Shown one piece after another: positions 38,332 through 47,000 of a stretch of 64,000 bases of DNA. Position numbers and translations under genes: made by a program. The notes beneath the pieces were generated by a model. It made no database searches, was not told the DNA's origin, and was given only the letters and a program-made list of their open reading frames with translations. The DNA comes from Haloferula luteola. Lineage in GTDB: Bacteria; Verrucomicrobiota; Verrucomicrobiia; Verrucomicrobiales; Akkermansiaceae. Location of the stretch: NCBI RefSeq assembly GCF_014201715.1, contig NZ_JACHFD010000009.1, positions 62,001-126,000 on the forward strand, written 5' to 3'. The first letter of the stretch is position 1. Each line of letters begins with the position of its first letter.

Positions 38332-39585
38332 ATGAAGATGAGCTTGGTGAAAGGAGAGCAATTCGGGCGCCGCTGGCAGGGATCGCCGCAGCCGTTTGTC
38401 CTGACGAAGGGTGAGGTGCGTTCGCTGCGCGGGATGGGGCATGTTCTGGCCCGCTTTCAGCAGAGTTGTGATGAAGTTTATCGACGCAGTGCCGCCGGTT
38501 CATTGCCGCCATGGATTGCCGAATTGTTGGATACTGGCAAGCCGACGTGGATGGTGGAATTGCAGCGGGAGGCGGGTCGGCAAGGTCAACTCCCACGGGT
38601 TATCCGCCCGGATTTGATGCTGGGAGAACGGGGGTTTTCCCTAACGGAATTGGATTCCGTTCCGGGTGGGATGGGGCTCACGGCTTGGTTGGCGAAGGCC
38701 TACACTGAAGCGGGCTTCGAGGTGTTAGGAGGTGCCGAGGGGATGGTAGAAGGTTTCCGGCAGATCACGGCGCCGGGCAACGTGACGGTGGTTTCTGAGG
38801 AAGCTGGCGATTACTTTGAGGAAATGGCGTGGCTGGTCGAGGCGGCGGGCGATGGGCGTGGAATCGTCAAAGCGGAGGACTTCGAGCAAGCGGATGAGGT
38901 GTATCGGTTTTTTGAATGGTTTGATTGGGAGAGCATGGAGGTTTTCCGCCGACTTGCTGAAGATTCCGTCAATGGGGGCGTGGTTTTGGCGCCGCCATGT
39001 GTGCCTCACCTTGAGGACAAGCTGTGGTTGTCCTTATTTTGGACTCCGGCGTTGAAGCCCCTTTGGCAATCGCTTTTGCGGGGGAGTCATGTGCAGCGAT
39101 TGCGGGAGTGGATTCCGTTTGGCTGGGTGGTCGATCCAGAGCCGTTGCCACCGCAGGCCGCGCTGCCCCGATTGGGGGTTCACGGCTGGGAAGAGGTGGC
39201 TGGATTCAGCCAGAAGGAGCGACAACTCGTTCTGAAGATCAGCGGATTTCACGAAACCGCCTGGGGGTCCCGAGGGGTCTATATTGGCCACGACCTCTCT
39301 GCCGACGAATGGAAGAGTCAGCTGGGCAAGGCGCTCGATGACTTCAGCCAGCAGCCGTGGATTCTTCAAGAGTTTCGAGAGACTCGGCTGGTCGAGCATC
39401 CGGTCTATGATGCGGATGGCGAGGTGATGTTGATGCCGATGAGAGCCCGCTTGTGCCCGTACTATTTCACGGATGCCCGTGGGCAGACAGAACTGGGCGG
39501 GTGCTTGGCGACCTTAGTGCCCGCTGACAAGAAGAAGATCCATGGTATGAACGATGCGGTTCTGGTGCCATGCATGGAGGGCTGA
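38332..39585 (+). CDS. Possible circularly permuted ATP-grasp-like protein
   Basis: About 417 residues from ATG 38332, preceded by a good ribosome-binding site (AGGAGG, 38321-38326); ATG 38314 overlapping the ruvA stop is the alternative. No signal peptide is seen. The segment LGERGFSLTELDSVPGGMGLTAWLAKAY (residues about 95-122) recalls the E-x-N-x-x-PGG stretch of circularly permuted ATP-grasp enzymes such as glutathionylspermidine synthase relatives. LVLKISGFHETAWGSRGVYIGHDLSADEW and PWILQEFRETRLVEHPVYDADGEVMLMPMRARLCPYYF later fit a carboxylate-amine ligase core. The reaction is unknown. It is likely in a transcript with ruvA. Confidence 0.55.
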   Translation: MKMSLVKGEQFGRRWQGSPQPFVLTKGEVRSLRGMGHVLARFQQSCDEVYRRSAAGSLPPWIAELLDTGKPTWMVELQREAGRQGQLPRVIRPDLMLGERGFSLTELDSVPGGMGLTAWLAKAYTEAGFEVLGGAEGMVEGFRQITAPGNVTVVSEEAGDYFEEMAWLVEAAGDGRGIVKAEDFEQADEVYRFFEWFDWESMEVFRRLAEDSVNGGVVLAPPCVPHLEDKLWLSLFWTPALKPLWQSLLRGSHVQRLREWIPFGWVVDPEPLPPQAALPRLGVHGWEEVAGFSQKERQLVLKISGFHETAWGSRGVYIGHDLSADEWKSQLGKALDDFSQQPWILQEFRETRLVEHPVYDADGEVMLMPMRARLCPYYFTDARGQTELGGCLATLVPADKKKIHGMNDAVLVPCMEG

Positions 39586-39702
39586 ACTTGAGCCCATCCG
39601 ATGGCTGATCGGATGGGGATTGAGGGAGAGCCAGAGTGAGCCCCTGAACCCTCGGGTCCCTTCAGGCCAAGCTGTCTGCCAAGATCGGGAAGAAGCCCCA
39701 AC

Positions 39703-39732
39703 AACAAAAGAGCCCGAGGAGACCCCGGGCTC
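39703..39732 (-). terminator. Terminator of rpmB
   Basis: Arms GAGCCCG (39710-39716) and CGGGCTC (39726-39732) are followed on the minus strand by TTTTGTTGTT. It lies 26 bases after the rpmB stop; the rest of the 172-base gap holds nothing I can support. Confidence 0.8.
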
Positions 39733-39757
39733 GTTGAAAATGGATCTGGGGAATTCC

Positions 39758-40021
39758 TCAGATGATACCGGCTTCCTTGAGCACGGTGTAAGCACCGTTC
39801 TTGGTCACGGTCTTAAGGGCGCGAGCCGAGAGCTTCACGCGGACGAAACGGCCGAGCTCAGGCACCCAGATGCGCTTGGTTTGAAGGTTCGGCGCAACCT
39901 TGCGCTTCACAACTTTGGTGACGTGACGACCGATACCGCCCTTTTTCTTGGCGAGACCGGAACGATTGATACGGCCGCCGGAGCGGACTCGGCTTCCTCG
40001 GATGCTGCAAACGCGGGCCAT
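39758..40021 (-). CDS. rpmB: 50S ribosomal protein L28
   Basis: An 87-aa basic protein typical of bL28. It begins MARVCSIRGSRVRSGGRI with the GxxVxxGNxxSHS-type region altered to INRSGLAKKKGGIGRHVTKVVKRK, then VAPNLQTKRIWVPELGRFVRVKLSARALKT, ending AYTVLKEAGII. L28 binds the large subunit near the exit site. There is no zinc-binding cysteine set. It is not next to rpmG. It stands alone with its own terminator. Confidence 0.92.
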   Translation of the reverse strand: MARVCSIRGSRVRSGGRINRSGLAKKKGGIGRHVTKVVKRKVAPNLQTKRIWVPELGRFVRVKLSARALKTVTKNGAYTVLKEAGII

Positions 40022-40135
40022 GGTGGGAAAGTGGTTGAAGTTGAAGTCCGGTCTTCGGATGGCGGACGGGCGGCGAAGGATGCACGCCGCCCGAAGCCGG
40101 TCAAGGGGAAAACCCGGCGATTTTTAGGTGGAAGT

Positions 40136-41092
40136 TTACGAAGGATCCGACGAGTCAGTTTCGGCGAAGTCTTTCCAGGTGGCCTCCAAGCTCGCTGCGT
40201 CGGGGGTTCCGTGGTGCAGAAGGATGCGGTAGCGGAGATTTAAGGTTTCACCTTGTTGGAGAAGGTAGTCGCCACTTCCAGGGGCTTTTCCGTTTTCGAA
40301 ATCGTGGATCCCAAACGGATTGGCAGCGAGCAGTCCGTAGTCCCGTGCGTGCCACCACGAGGGAAAACGAAGGTTGGAGGGATGGTCCAACATGGCGACG
40401 ACGGCAGGTTCGCCCTTTTCATCAGGTCCATGGAATGCCACCCACTTGGAGCGTTTGCCCCAGCTGTCGCCATCGGTGCGGCCTTCGCTGTCAAGAATGC
40501 CTCCGCGGGCCATTGCGCCTTTGAGGCGAAGGGTGCGATCGACCCGGAGGGCACAGGTGCCTTCTTTTGTGTCGCCCAGAAGGGCATCTTGTCCAGAAGG
40601 TTGAAGTTGGCTGTGGAGGTCGATCCACCAGGTATCAGGGTCGGCTTTTCGAATGCGATAGGTGCGTGTTTCGGTGAGTTGGATTTTTCCATCGGCGACC
40701 CAATCGAGGTCGAGGATGAAGGTGGCGGATTCGGGGTCTGCTGAAAGTTCTCGAACGCCGCGAGTGCGGATTTCTGGATGGCCTTTTCCTGACCATGCCC
40801 AAAAGTCGTAGCCATTCACCGATCCGTGGGAGAACCACATGGACCGATGGTGGGGGTGATCCTTCTCCTCGCCATCGACACCCTCCTCGATCGGCCAATG
40901 CCGGGCCAAATTGGCTCCGGACGGACTGGGGAGAGGGTAAAGGTAGGGCACGCGAGATTCAAAGAGCTGGGTGACGGTCTGGCCGTCATCGAGGATTTCC
41001 ACCCGGTCCTCGTGTTTTCGAATTTCAAGGGCCATGCTGGTCGCCGGCCAAGCGGCGATGCCTGAAAGGAGAAGCCATCGGAGTCGCAACAT
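40136..41092 (-). CDS. Secreted DUF6807 (PmoA-named) family protein
   Basis: About 318 residues from ATG 41092; a TTG at 41104 would add four residues. A signal peptide (LLLSGIAAWPATSMAL) is followed by an all-beta domain. Family marks are HPHHRSMWFSHGSVNGYDFW near residue 80, the EGTCALRVDRTLRLKGAM segment near 180, and WWHARDYGLLAANPFG near 265. Databases call this the PmoA family, but it is not methane monooxygenase; members are linked to polysaccharide degradation and are common in Planctomycetes and Verrucomicrobia. The substrate is unknown. It is 114 bases upstream of rpmB on the same strand. Confidence 0.8.
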   Translation of the reverse strand: MLRLRWLLLSGIAAWPATSMALEIRKHEDRVEILDDGQTVTQLFESRVPYLYPLPSPSGANLARHWPIEEGVDGEEKDHPHHRSMWFSHGSVNGYDFWAWSGKGHPEIRTRGVRELSADPESATFILDLDWVADGKIQLTETRTYRIRKADPDTWWIDLHSQLQPSGQDALLGDTKEGTCALRVDRTLRLKGAMARGGILDSEGRTDGDSWGKRSKWVAFHGPDEKGEPAVVAMLDHPSNLRFPSWWHARDYGLLAANPFGIHDFENGKAPGSGDYLLQQGETLNLRYRILLHHGTPDAASLEATWKDFAETDSSDPS

Positions 41093-41196
41093 GAAGGCAT
41101 TCAAGGGTAGATGAGGAAAAGAGCAAGAAGGCAGCGTCGGGTAAAGATTGCGAATGTTGGCTACTCGGCTGACTGAAATGACTGGCGATATAGATA

Positions 41197-41221
41197 TTTA
41201 AGATAATAAAAGTATCTTAAA
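41197..41221. repeat. AT-rich inverted repeat
   Basis: Perfect 9-bp arms TTTAAGATA (41197-41205) and TATCTTAAA (41213-41221) with a 7-base loop, in a strongly AT-rich patch of an otherwise GC-rich region. It could be an operator or a weak terminator-like hairpin. Confidence 0.7.
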
Positions 41222-41370
41222 GTCAGTGAATTATGGCTTGCTCGAAGGTGTGATGTCGGGTTTTATCAAGGGCGTTCACCCACACCCGCCTGGACTTTGC
41301 CGGAGGCCCCCTTGCAAGGTCTGCTGGGAATTGTGGCTTTTGCCCAACCCCTATTTTACCCTCACCCACC

Positions 41371-41559
41371 ATGAGCCGCGAGGCAGTATTGAAGCTTTCC
41401 TTTATGGGGAAAGCACCGTCAGACCGGAGTGATTTGTTCCGCATTCTCGATCTCGCTGAGAAGATGATGGATGGTGCCCAGCGCACCGATTCGGAGTCTG
41501 AGAAATCGAATGTTGAGAATGTGATTCCCTTCCCTCTTGCGGCGCAGAGTGGCGATTGA
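41371..41559 (+). CDS. Possible 62-aa protein of unknown function
   Basis: ATG 41371 opens a 62-aa frame (MSREAVLKLSFMGKAPSDRS to VIPFPLAAQSGD). The first half could form an amphipathic helix (RSDLFRILDLAEKMMDG); the second is acidic. The stop lies 82 bases before the sigma factor start. There is no recognised family and no strong ribosome-binding site, but the third-codon base use is like real genes here. It may be a small regulator or chance. Confidence 0.4.
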   Translation: MSREAVLKLSFMGKAPSDRSDLFRILDLAEKMMDGAQRTDSESEKSNVENVIPFPLAAQSGD

Positions 41560-41640
41560 TGTCGGGGGAAACTTCCCCGAAATAATGGGCCGATGAAGTT
41601 TCGGGAATAGGGATCCCCATGCGGACTCCCAGTGGAGTCC

Positions 41641-42189
41641 ATGAGCGAATTCGAGGAATTGGTCGACGCCCATTACGAAGCGCTGTTTCGCTTCGCGCTG
41701 TCGCTGTCGAAAAACCGCGAAACCGCTGCCGACCTTGTTCAGCAGACTTTCTGCATCTGGGCCCAGAAGGGTGATCAGTTGCGAGATCGATCGAAGGCGA
41801 AGACCTGGTTGTTCACCACGCTGCATCGAGAGTTTTTGTCCCTAGCGAGGCGACGTCGAAGGTATGCCGACGGGGAACTCACGGAAGAGATCATCGAACG
41901 TACGGGAGCGGAGGAAGACGACTCGGAGCGCCAGATCGATGGTCAGCGAGCGCTGGAACTGCTCGGTGAATTGGACGAAACCTTTCGCGGTCCGATCACG
42001 CTGTTTTACTTGCAGCAGCATAGCTACAAGGAAATTGCGGAGATCCTTGGGATTCCTATTGGCACCGTGATGTCTCGGATTTCCCGAGCCAAGGACATGC
42101 TGAAACGCCGCATGACTCAGGAGCCGTCAAGCGCTCCCAAGAACATTCTCCAACTGCAACCCGAACACCTTCGCAAGCATCATGGATAG
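41641..42189 (+). CDS. ECF-type RNA polymerase sigma factor
   Basis: About 182 residues from ATG 41641. Region 2 is visible as ELVDAHYEALFRFALSLSKNRETAADLVQQTFCIWAQ with KTWLFTTLHREFLSLARRRRR. Region 4 is ALELLGELDETFRGPITLFYLQQHSYKEIAEILGIPIGTVMSRISRAKDML. This two-domain layout is that of group 4 (ECF) sigma factors, which direct polymerase to stress or envelope regulons. Its stop overlaps the next gene by 8 bases, the usual coupling of an ECF sigma with its anti-sigma factor. The regulon is unknown; a GGGGAA-AC-TTCCCC palindrome lies upstream. Confidence 0.92.
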   Translation: MSEFEELVDAHYEALFRFALSLSKNRETAADLVQQTFCIWAQKGDQLRDRSKAKTWLFTTLHREFLSLARRRRRYADGELTEEIIERTGAEEDDSERQIDGQRALELLGELDETFRGPITLFYLQQHSYKEIAEILGIPIGTVMSRISRAKDMLKRRMTQEPSSAPKNILQLQPEHLRKHHG

Positions 42190-43135
42190 GGAAGAAGCAC
42201 GATTCATCCTGCAGTCGTTCCGCCCCGACGGTGCGGATGTGACCGATGAACAGTTTGCCGACGCGTTGGCACTTGCTGCTGAGGATCCTGAATTGGGAGA
42301 CTGGCTGGCGCGAGAGCGGGCAAGCGACGCTGCCTTTGCTGCGGCTCTGGGCAGTGTGACCTTGCCTGCGGGACTTCGTGAAGAGGTGCTCGCCTGCATT
42401 TCAGCGACCGGTGAGGAATCGGTGGAGCTGTCGATGGAGGATCGAATTTTGGCAGAGGAAGTTCAGGCCTGGCGTCCCCCTGTTGGGCTGCGGGATGACA
42501 TCCTCCGTGCCATGACGCAGACGGAATCATCTCTGCCGAAGGTTCATGGCTGGAAGCGAATGGCTCTGCCTCTTTCCGCTGCTGCTGGGGTGGCCCTGGC
42601 TTTGGTGCTGACGCGGCCCACAGGGAAGGAGACGCCTGTTTTGACCGAGAATGACTCCTCTGTGGAGTCGAGCACGAGTCCTCTACCCGGTTTGCCAGTG
42701 GCGTTGGAAGCCGGTGCCACGGTGCCGATTGCGCACGTGGAAGACTCGGCCATTTCTGTTTTGGAGTCGCCAACGTTTTCTCTCGATTTGAGCAATCCGG
42801 ATCACGAGGTGCTGTTTGATTTCATCCGTCGATCGGGGCGAGTATGTCCTGGGGGTTGCGTGCCCAAGGGATTGGAGCGGGTTCCAGGTGTGGGATGCCG
42901 AAAACTCGATGTGGACGGCAAGGAAGGTGCGATCGTTTGCTTCAAGCGAGGCGAGGGCGATGTGGTGCACCTTGTCGTGTTCCGGGAACAGGATGTGAAA
43001 GGTCAGTTACCTACCTGCGGGCATCCGAAGCTCGCGCGACACGGCGATTGGTCAGTGGCTCGCTGGCAGCAAGATGGGCGGGTGTTTTTGCTCCTTGGCC
43101 ACATTCCTCGAGAGAAGCTCGATGAGCTGTTCTGA
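42182..43135 (+). CDS. Probable membrane anti-sigma factor
   Basis: A 317-aa protein overlapping the ECF sigma gene by 8 bases. The N-terminal 130 residues are acidic and helical (EEARFILQSFRPDGADVTDEQFADALALAAEDPELGDWL), a layout common in cytosolic anti-sigma domains of Verrucomicrobia and Planctomycetes. One membrane helix (MALPLSAAAGVALALVLT) sits around residues 122-139. The C-terminal periplasmic part has five cysteines, including VCPGGCVPKG, and ends in a beta-rich HGDWSVARWQQDGRVFLLLGH. No ZAS zinc motif (HxxxCxxC) is seen. Role is inferred from operon position and topology. Confidence 0.7.
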   Translation: MDREEARFILQSFRPDGADVTDEQFADALALAAEDPELGDWLARERASDAAFAAALGSVTLPAGLREEVLACISATGEESVELSMEDRILAEEVQAWRPPVGLRDDILRAMTQTESSLPKVHGWKRMALPLSAAAGVALALVLTRPTGKETPVLTENDSSVESSTSPLPGLPVALEAGATVPIAHVEDSAISVLESPTFSLDLSNPDHEVLFDFIRRSGRVCPGGCVPKGLERVPGVGCRKLDVDGKEGAIVCFKRGEGDVVHLVVFREQDVKGQLPTCGHPKLARHGDWSVARWQQDGRVFLLLGHIPREKLDELF

Positions 43136-44008
43136 TCCACGGCGCCGAACTCTCAACCGGTAGAATCGGAAACCAGTATCGGACGCGGAAAGCACGACTT
43201 TGACGTTTTCCAAGGAGTCGTGGAGGGGGTCTGGCGAGATCTCCAGTTGCTCCGAACCGAGGGGGTGCTGAGTCCAATCATGGAGGTCCTCGGAGGTTTC
43301 GAGAAACCAATCTGTGAGGTCGATGGCTTCGGTGAATCGATCGAATTGGAGGGCTTCAGCATCCAAAGAGATGGGGAGAGAATCAGGTTGGGCCGGATCG
43401 GTGCCAAAGGCATATTCGAGCAGTGCATTAAGGCCATCGAGATCCTTATCCGAGGCGTCCGGATGATTCAAAGGCAGGGCTTGCTTTAAGGGGCCTGAAA
43501 GCGTCGGAGAGGTCACGAGCGGATCGGTGATCGCAATGTTGACCGCATCAGGATTCTGCAAATCAGGAGAGCTGGTTTGACAGGAGAGCGTGCCGAAAGA
43601 AGGGAGAATCCAAGAGGCTGCGGAGAAGATCAAATGGGCCGATGCTCGCGAGAAGTCCCGGGCATCGAGCACCCAAATGTAGACTCGCTGACCTGCTTCG
43701 GTGACGTTGACGGGGACCGCTCCGGAGAAGGCTCCTGTAGAACCCTGCGGGGTGCCATTGAAGGTTCCGACGACCGTGGCGCCATAGGGGTGAAAGTGAG
43801 CGAGGAGATGAAAATGATCGCCTGCGGAGGCGATGACTTCTGCGACCTCAAGGTCAAAGGTGCCGATCATGACCTGACAGCCGATGGGAAGCTCCTGGCC
43901 GGTGGTTCCTCCTACGCCTCCTCCGGGTGCTTGGGCACCATAGCTAACATTCACCGAATCGGCGTGCAGGCATCCGATGGTGAGGAGGATCGGAAGGCGA
44001 TGGATCAT
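43052..44008 (-). CDS. Secreted beta-rich protein, last gene of the copper/haem operon
   Basis: A 318-aa protein starting at ATG 44008, which overlaps the stop of the 2401-aa gene (ATGA, 44005-44008), so translation is coupled. It has a short signal sequence, then a beta-rich N-terminal domain (VMIGTFDLEVAEVIASAGDHF to RVYIWVLDARDFSRASAHLIFS) with HFHLLAHFHPYG, a His-rich stretch. A DKDLDGLNALLEYAFGTDP calcium-type loop follows (about residues 183-201), then a beta domain ending FRFYRLRVRR. Its last 84 bases overlap the anti-sigma gene on the other strand. Function is unknown. Confidence 0.65.
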   Translation of the reverse strand: MIHRLPILLTIGCLHADSVNVSYGAQAPGGGVGGTTGQELPIGCQVMIGTFDLEVAEVIASAGDHFHLLAHFHPYGATVVGTFNGTPQGSTGAFSGAVPVNVTEAGQRVYIWVLDARDFSRASAHLIFSAASWILPSFGTLSCQTSSPDLQNPDAVNIAITDPLVTSPTLSGPLKQALPLNHPDASDKDLDGLNALLEYAFGTDPAQPDSLPISLDAEALQFDRFTEAIDLTDWFLETSEDLHDWTQHPLGSEQLEISPDPLHDSLENVKVVLSASDTGFRFYRLRVRRRGSEQLIELLSRNVAKEQKHPPILLPASH

Positions 44009-47000
44009 TCGGAGTCGGGGAGGTCGTAGCTGAAGGGTTGCTGTCGTTGCCACAAGCCGGGGTCGGTGAAGCGGAAGAGAAGCCACGCGCCACCCGCATC
44101 GATGGGCGTGGTGGCGGCATCCGTGGAATCGTTGCCGATCGCTCTCCATCCCTGTCCCCCCGGCAGCGAGTCATCTTTTCGGTAGTAGGGTTGGAATCCC
44201 CAGGGAGACTCCAAGTAAACGTGACTGTGATTGTCCCAATCGGGGCTCTCCAGAAAGAAGGATTCCAACCCCAAACTGCCGAGGGTGGCGTGCTCGACAG
44301 GAGTTTGACTGCCGACGAGCCGAGTGCCCTGGCGGATGACACGCACGCGGGGGCCAAGGATGACCTCCCCGTGAAACCAAAGATCAAGTGGAGATGACAC
44401 AGGGTGCCTCAGAGTGAATCCTTCACCCGGCTCGATGGCATGGTTGGAGGTATCCAGGAAGGGATCGGCCATGGAGCGCCAGCCTGTGCCTCCAAGCCCA
44501 CCACTGCGGAAATAGTAGTCTTGAAACAGTCCCTCGGAATCGGTGAAGGAGATCAAGTCGGCATCATCGGGTGTACCGGCAATGAGGCCCGACTCGTTAT
44601 AGGGGCCGAAGAGGGAAGCCAAGGTGGCCTGGGGGCGGACCTGATAGGTTCCGGAACCGGCGAGGGCGAGGTGATCGACAATCGCTTCATGGGCAGTGCC
44701 GAGGAACAGATCGTTCTCATCATTGCCCGTGATCATCCCGAGGGATCCTCTTGCGGATCCGGAAGTGATGTGAACCTCGTGGCCGAGCCATTGGTTGGGG
44801 GTCCAATGCGCCTGATCATCGGTCAAAGTACTGCCATCTGTCGTGGTGAACTGGCCTCCAGCGACGGCGTCGCGGGCGAAGGGAGGCGCGAAGAGTTTTT
44901 GATGCCCATCCACTGGCTGTTTCAGCCAACCAAATGGAGCGGAGCGGAGAGTTTCGCCGGCAATGTCCACTGCGAGCCGAAGAAACCCAGAATCGAAAGC
45001 ATACAAACTGGAACGCACCTCTTCCGTCCCATCGCCAACGTCGGAGATTTGAAGGTTCAGGATTTCCGGAGCGATGTCGCTGCCTCCGGATCCATTGAGA
45101 TCGGCGATGATGCCCCATCCGTTCTCCAGATCGAGAGTGCCTTCGAGCCAGTAGGATGCGCCGGTTGGCGTGGGCGTGGGTCGACGAAAAACGAGGTCAA
45201 ATCGTCGGGAACCATCGAGTTGAATGACGGCTTCCAGATGAGGGACGACCAGAGTTTGGTCGATAAATGAGTCGTGCTGGGGGTCGAGGCCAAGGGCAAA
45301 TTCCAGCCCATCGGAAAGGGAGTCTGAATCGGTATCGGTTGCCGGAATCCCACCCAGGTCATGGAGGAGGACCCATTCGTCCCAACGGCCTTTGTCGGGC
45401 ACAGGCGTGACTTGAAGGGACAGGAGGGAGGAAGAGGATCCCGCGGCAGTTGTCGCCACGAGAGTGCATTCTCGGGAGCTTTCGGGCGTGAGCGTTGCTG
45501 ATGTTTCTCCGAGAACATCCTCGCCGTTTAGAGTCAGAGAAATGAGGGGGAAATCGCCGGGCTCGATCGCCCAGGTGAGCAGGCTAGGTTGGCCTGCCAT
45601 CACGGGATTTGGGTTGGCTGAAAACTCAGTGATCGTCGGGAGGGCGGGAGCAGGGGCGGTGAGTTCGCTGTCTTCGATCTGAAGGAGATATTCGACCAGG
45701 TCGTCGAGATCTTGTGTGGAGATTTCGATACCGGCATGAGCTTGAATGGCGGAGTGGAGATCTGGGGCTGAACCGTCGTGGAGAAAAGGAGCGCCATCGA
45801 AGAGACCGCGGAGAGTGGGAGTGTCGATCCCGGTGAGGGGCTCTCCCAATCGTTGGCCGCTGCTCGGTTTTAGGGTACCGATGTCGTGCCAAGGAATGTC
45901 ACCGGAGTCCGTGAAATTCTCTCCTCCGTGGCACGATGCACATTGAGCCGTGAGGAAGACCTGCCTCCCGCGATCTCCAGCGGGGGTTCTCTGGCCATCC
46001 TGTTGCCGGTAGGGGCTGGAGGAGAACTGGGAAAGGGACGAGACATAGGCGGCCAAGGCATCGAGGTCGTCACTGCGTCCGGCGTTGGGTTCGCCCAGTG
46101 GAGGGTGGACGGCTCCGTCGATCAATCCGTCGCCGCTCGCCAGGTCGCGAATCTGGTTTTCGAAATCCTGAACTTCGTCGAAGTTTCCGGACCAATGGAG
46201 AGGGCCATGGCGGGTTCCGGCGCGCCCGCGGAGATCGATCGTATTGCGCAATCCTTCGCCGAATCCGGAGAAGTCCCACACGCGACCATCGTGTCCGCCA
46301 TCGTTGTGGCAGGATGCACAGGAGATATAACTTTCCCGACCGAGCCGGGTGTCCTGAGCGTCGTAGAAGAGTTGCTTGCCGCGCAGTAGCTGTGGGGAGA
46401 GAGCTTCGTTTTGGACCTCACCGAGCGTTGCCAGGTGGGAGGCTCGCGGGAGCCCAAAGTTGATGAGGTCGGCGACGGCGTGAAGCGAGACCGTGCGGCT
46501 CATGAAATTGTGGGTAAAAAGGACGCTGCCGTCTGGCGAGAGAGCCAGACCCTGGGGTGCGAAGCCGACCGGAATGCGGAAGATTTCTGCACCTCCGTAA
46601 ACGTCGATCACAGCGACTTCTCGTGAGCCCTCGAGCGCGACAAAGAGGAAAAGCCCAAACGGATCGAAAAGGGCCGTCGAGGGCATCGCGGCATTGTCGT
46701 GGTCGATTCGCCGTTCCGGAAGTTCGAGGTGCGTCGAGAGATCGACGACGGAGGTGATGGCTCGCAGGGTTGCGTCGTGGTTGAGTTGGAGACCATCGCG
46801 AGAGGTTCCCCGCTGAAGATTGTCTTGTTTCGAGGGAATCCAGGCGAAGTCCCCGGCCGGCGAAAGGACGGCCGGGCCGAGGTAGTTGGGGATGCCGCGG
46901 GCACCGCCGCCGGAGTCGGGTCGCTGGGACGGGCCGAGGAGGGTGGTTCCCAGAAGCGTGAGATCGTTGGCGTCGAGGCGTAGCAACTCACCTCCACCTT

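Larger units (their letters stand above)
41105..41640. other. 536-base gap upstream of the sigma factor gene
   Basis: The gap between the DUF6807 gene and the ECF sigma gene contains an AT-rich inverted repeat (41197-41221), a possible small gene (41371-41559) and a short palindrome GGGGAA-AC-TTCCCC (41565-41578) 63 bases before the sigma start. The last could be an operator or part of the sigma promoter. Nothing else can be supported. Confidence 0.5.

Noticed and set aside
40136-41092. Methane monooxygenase subunit PmoA
   Set aside because: The family name is misleading; the protein is an exported all-beta DUF6807 protein with no membrane helices of pMMO.
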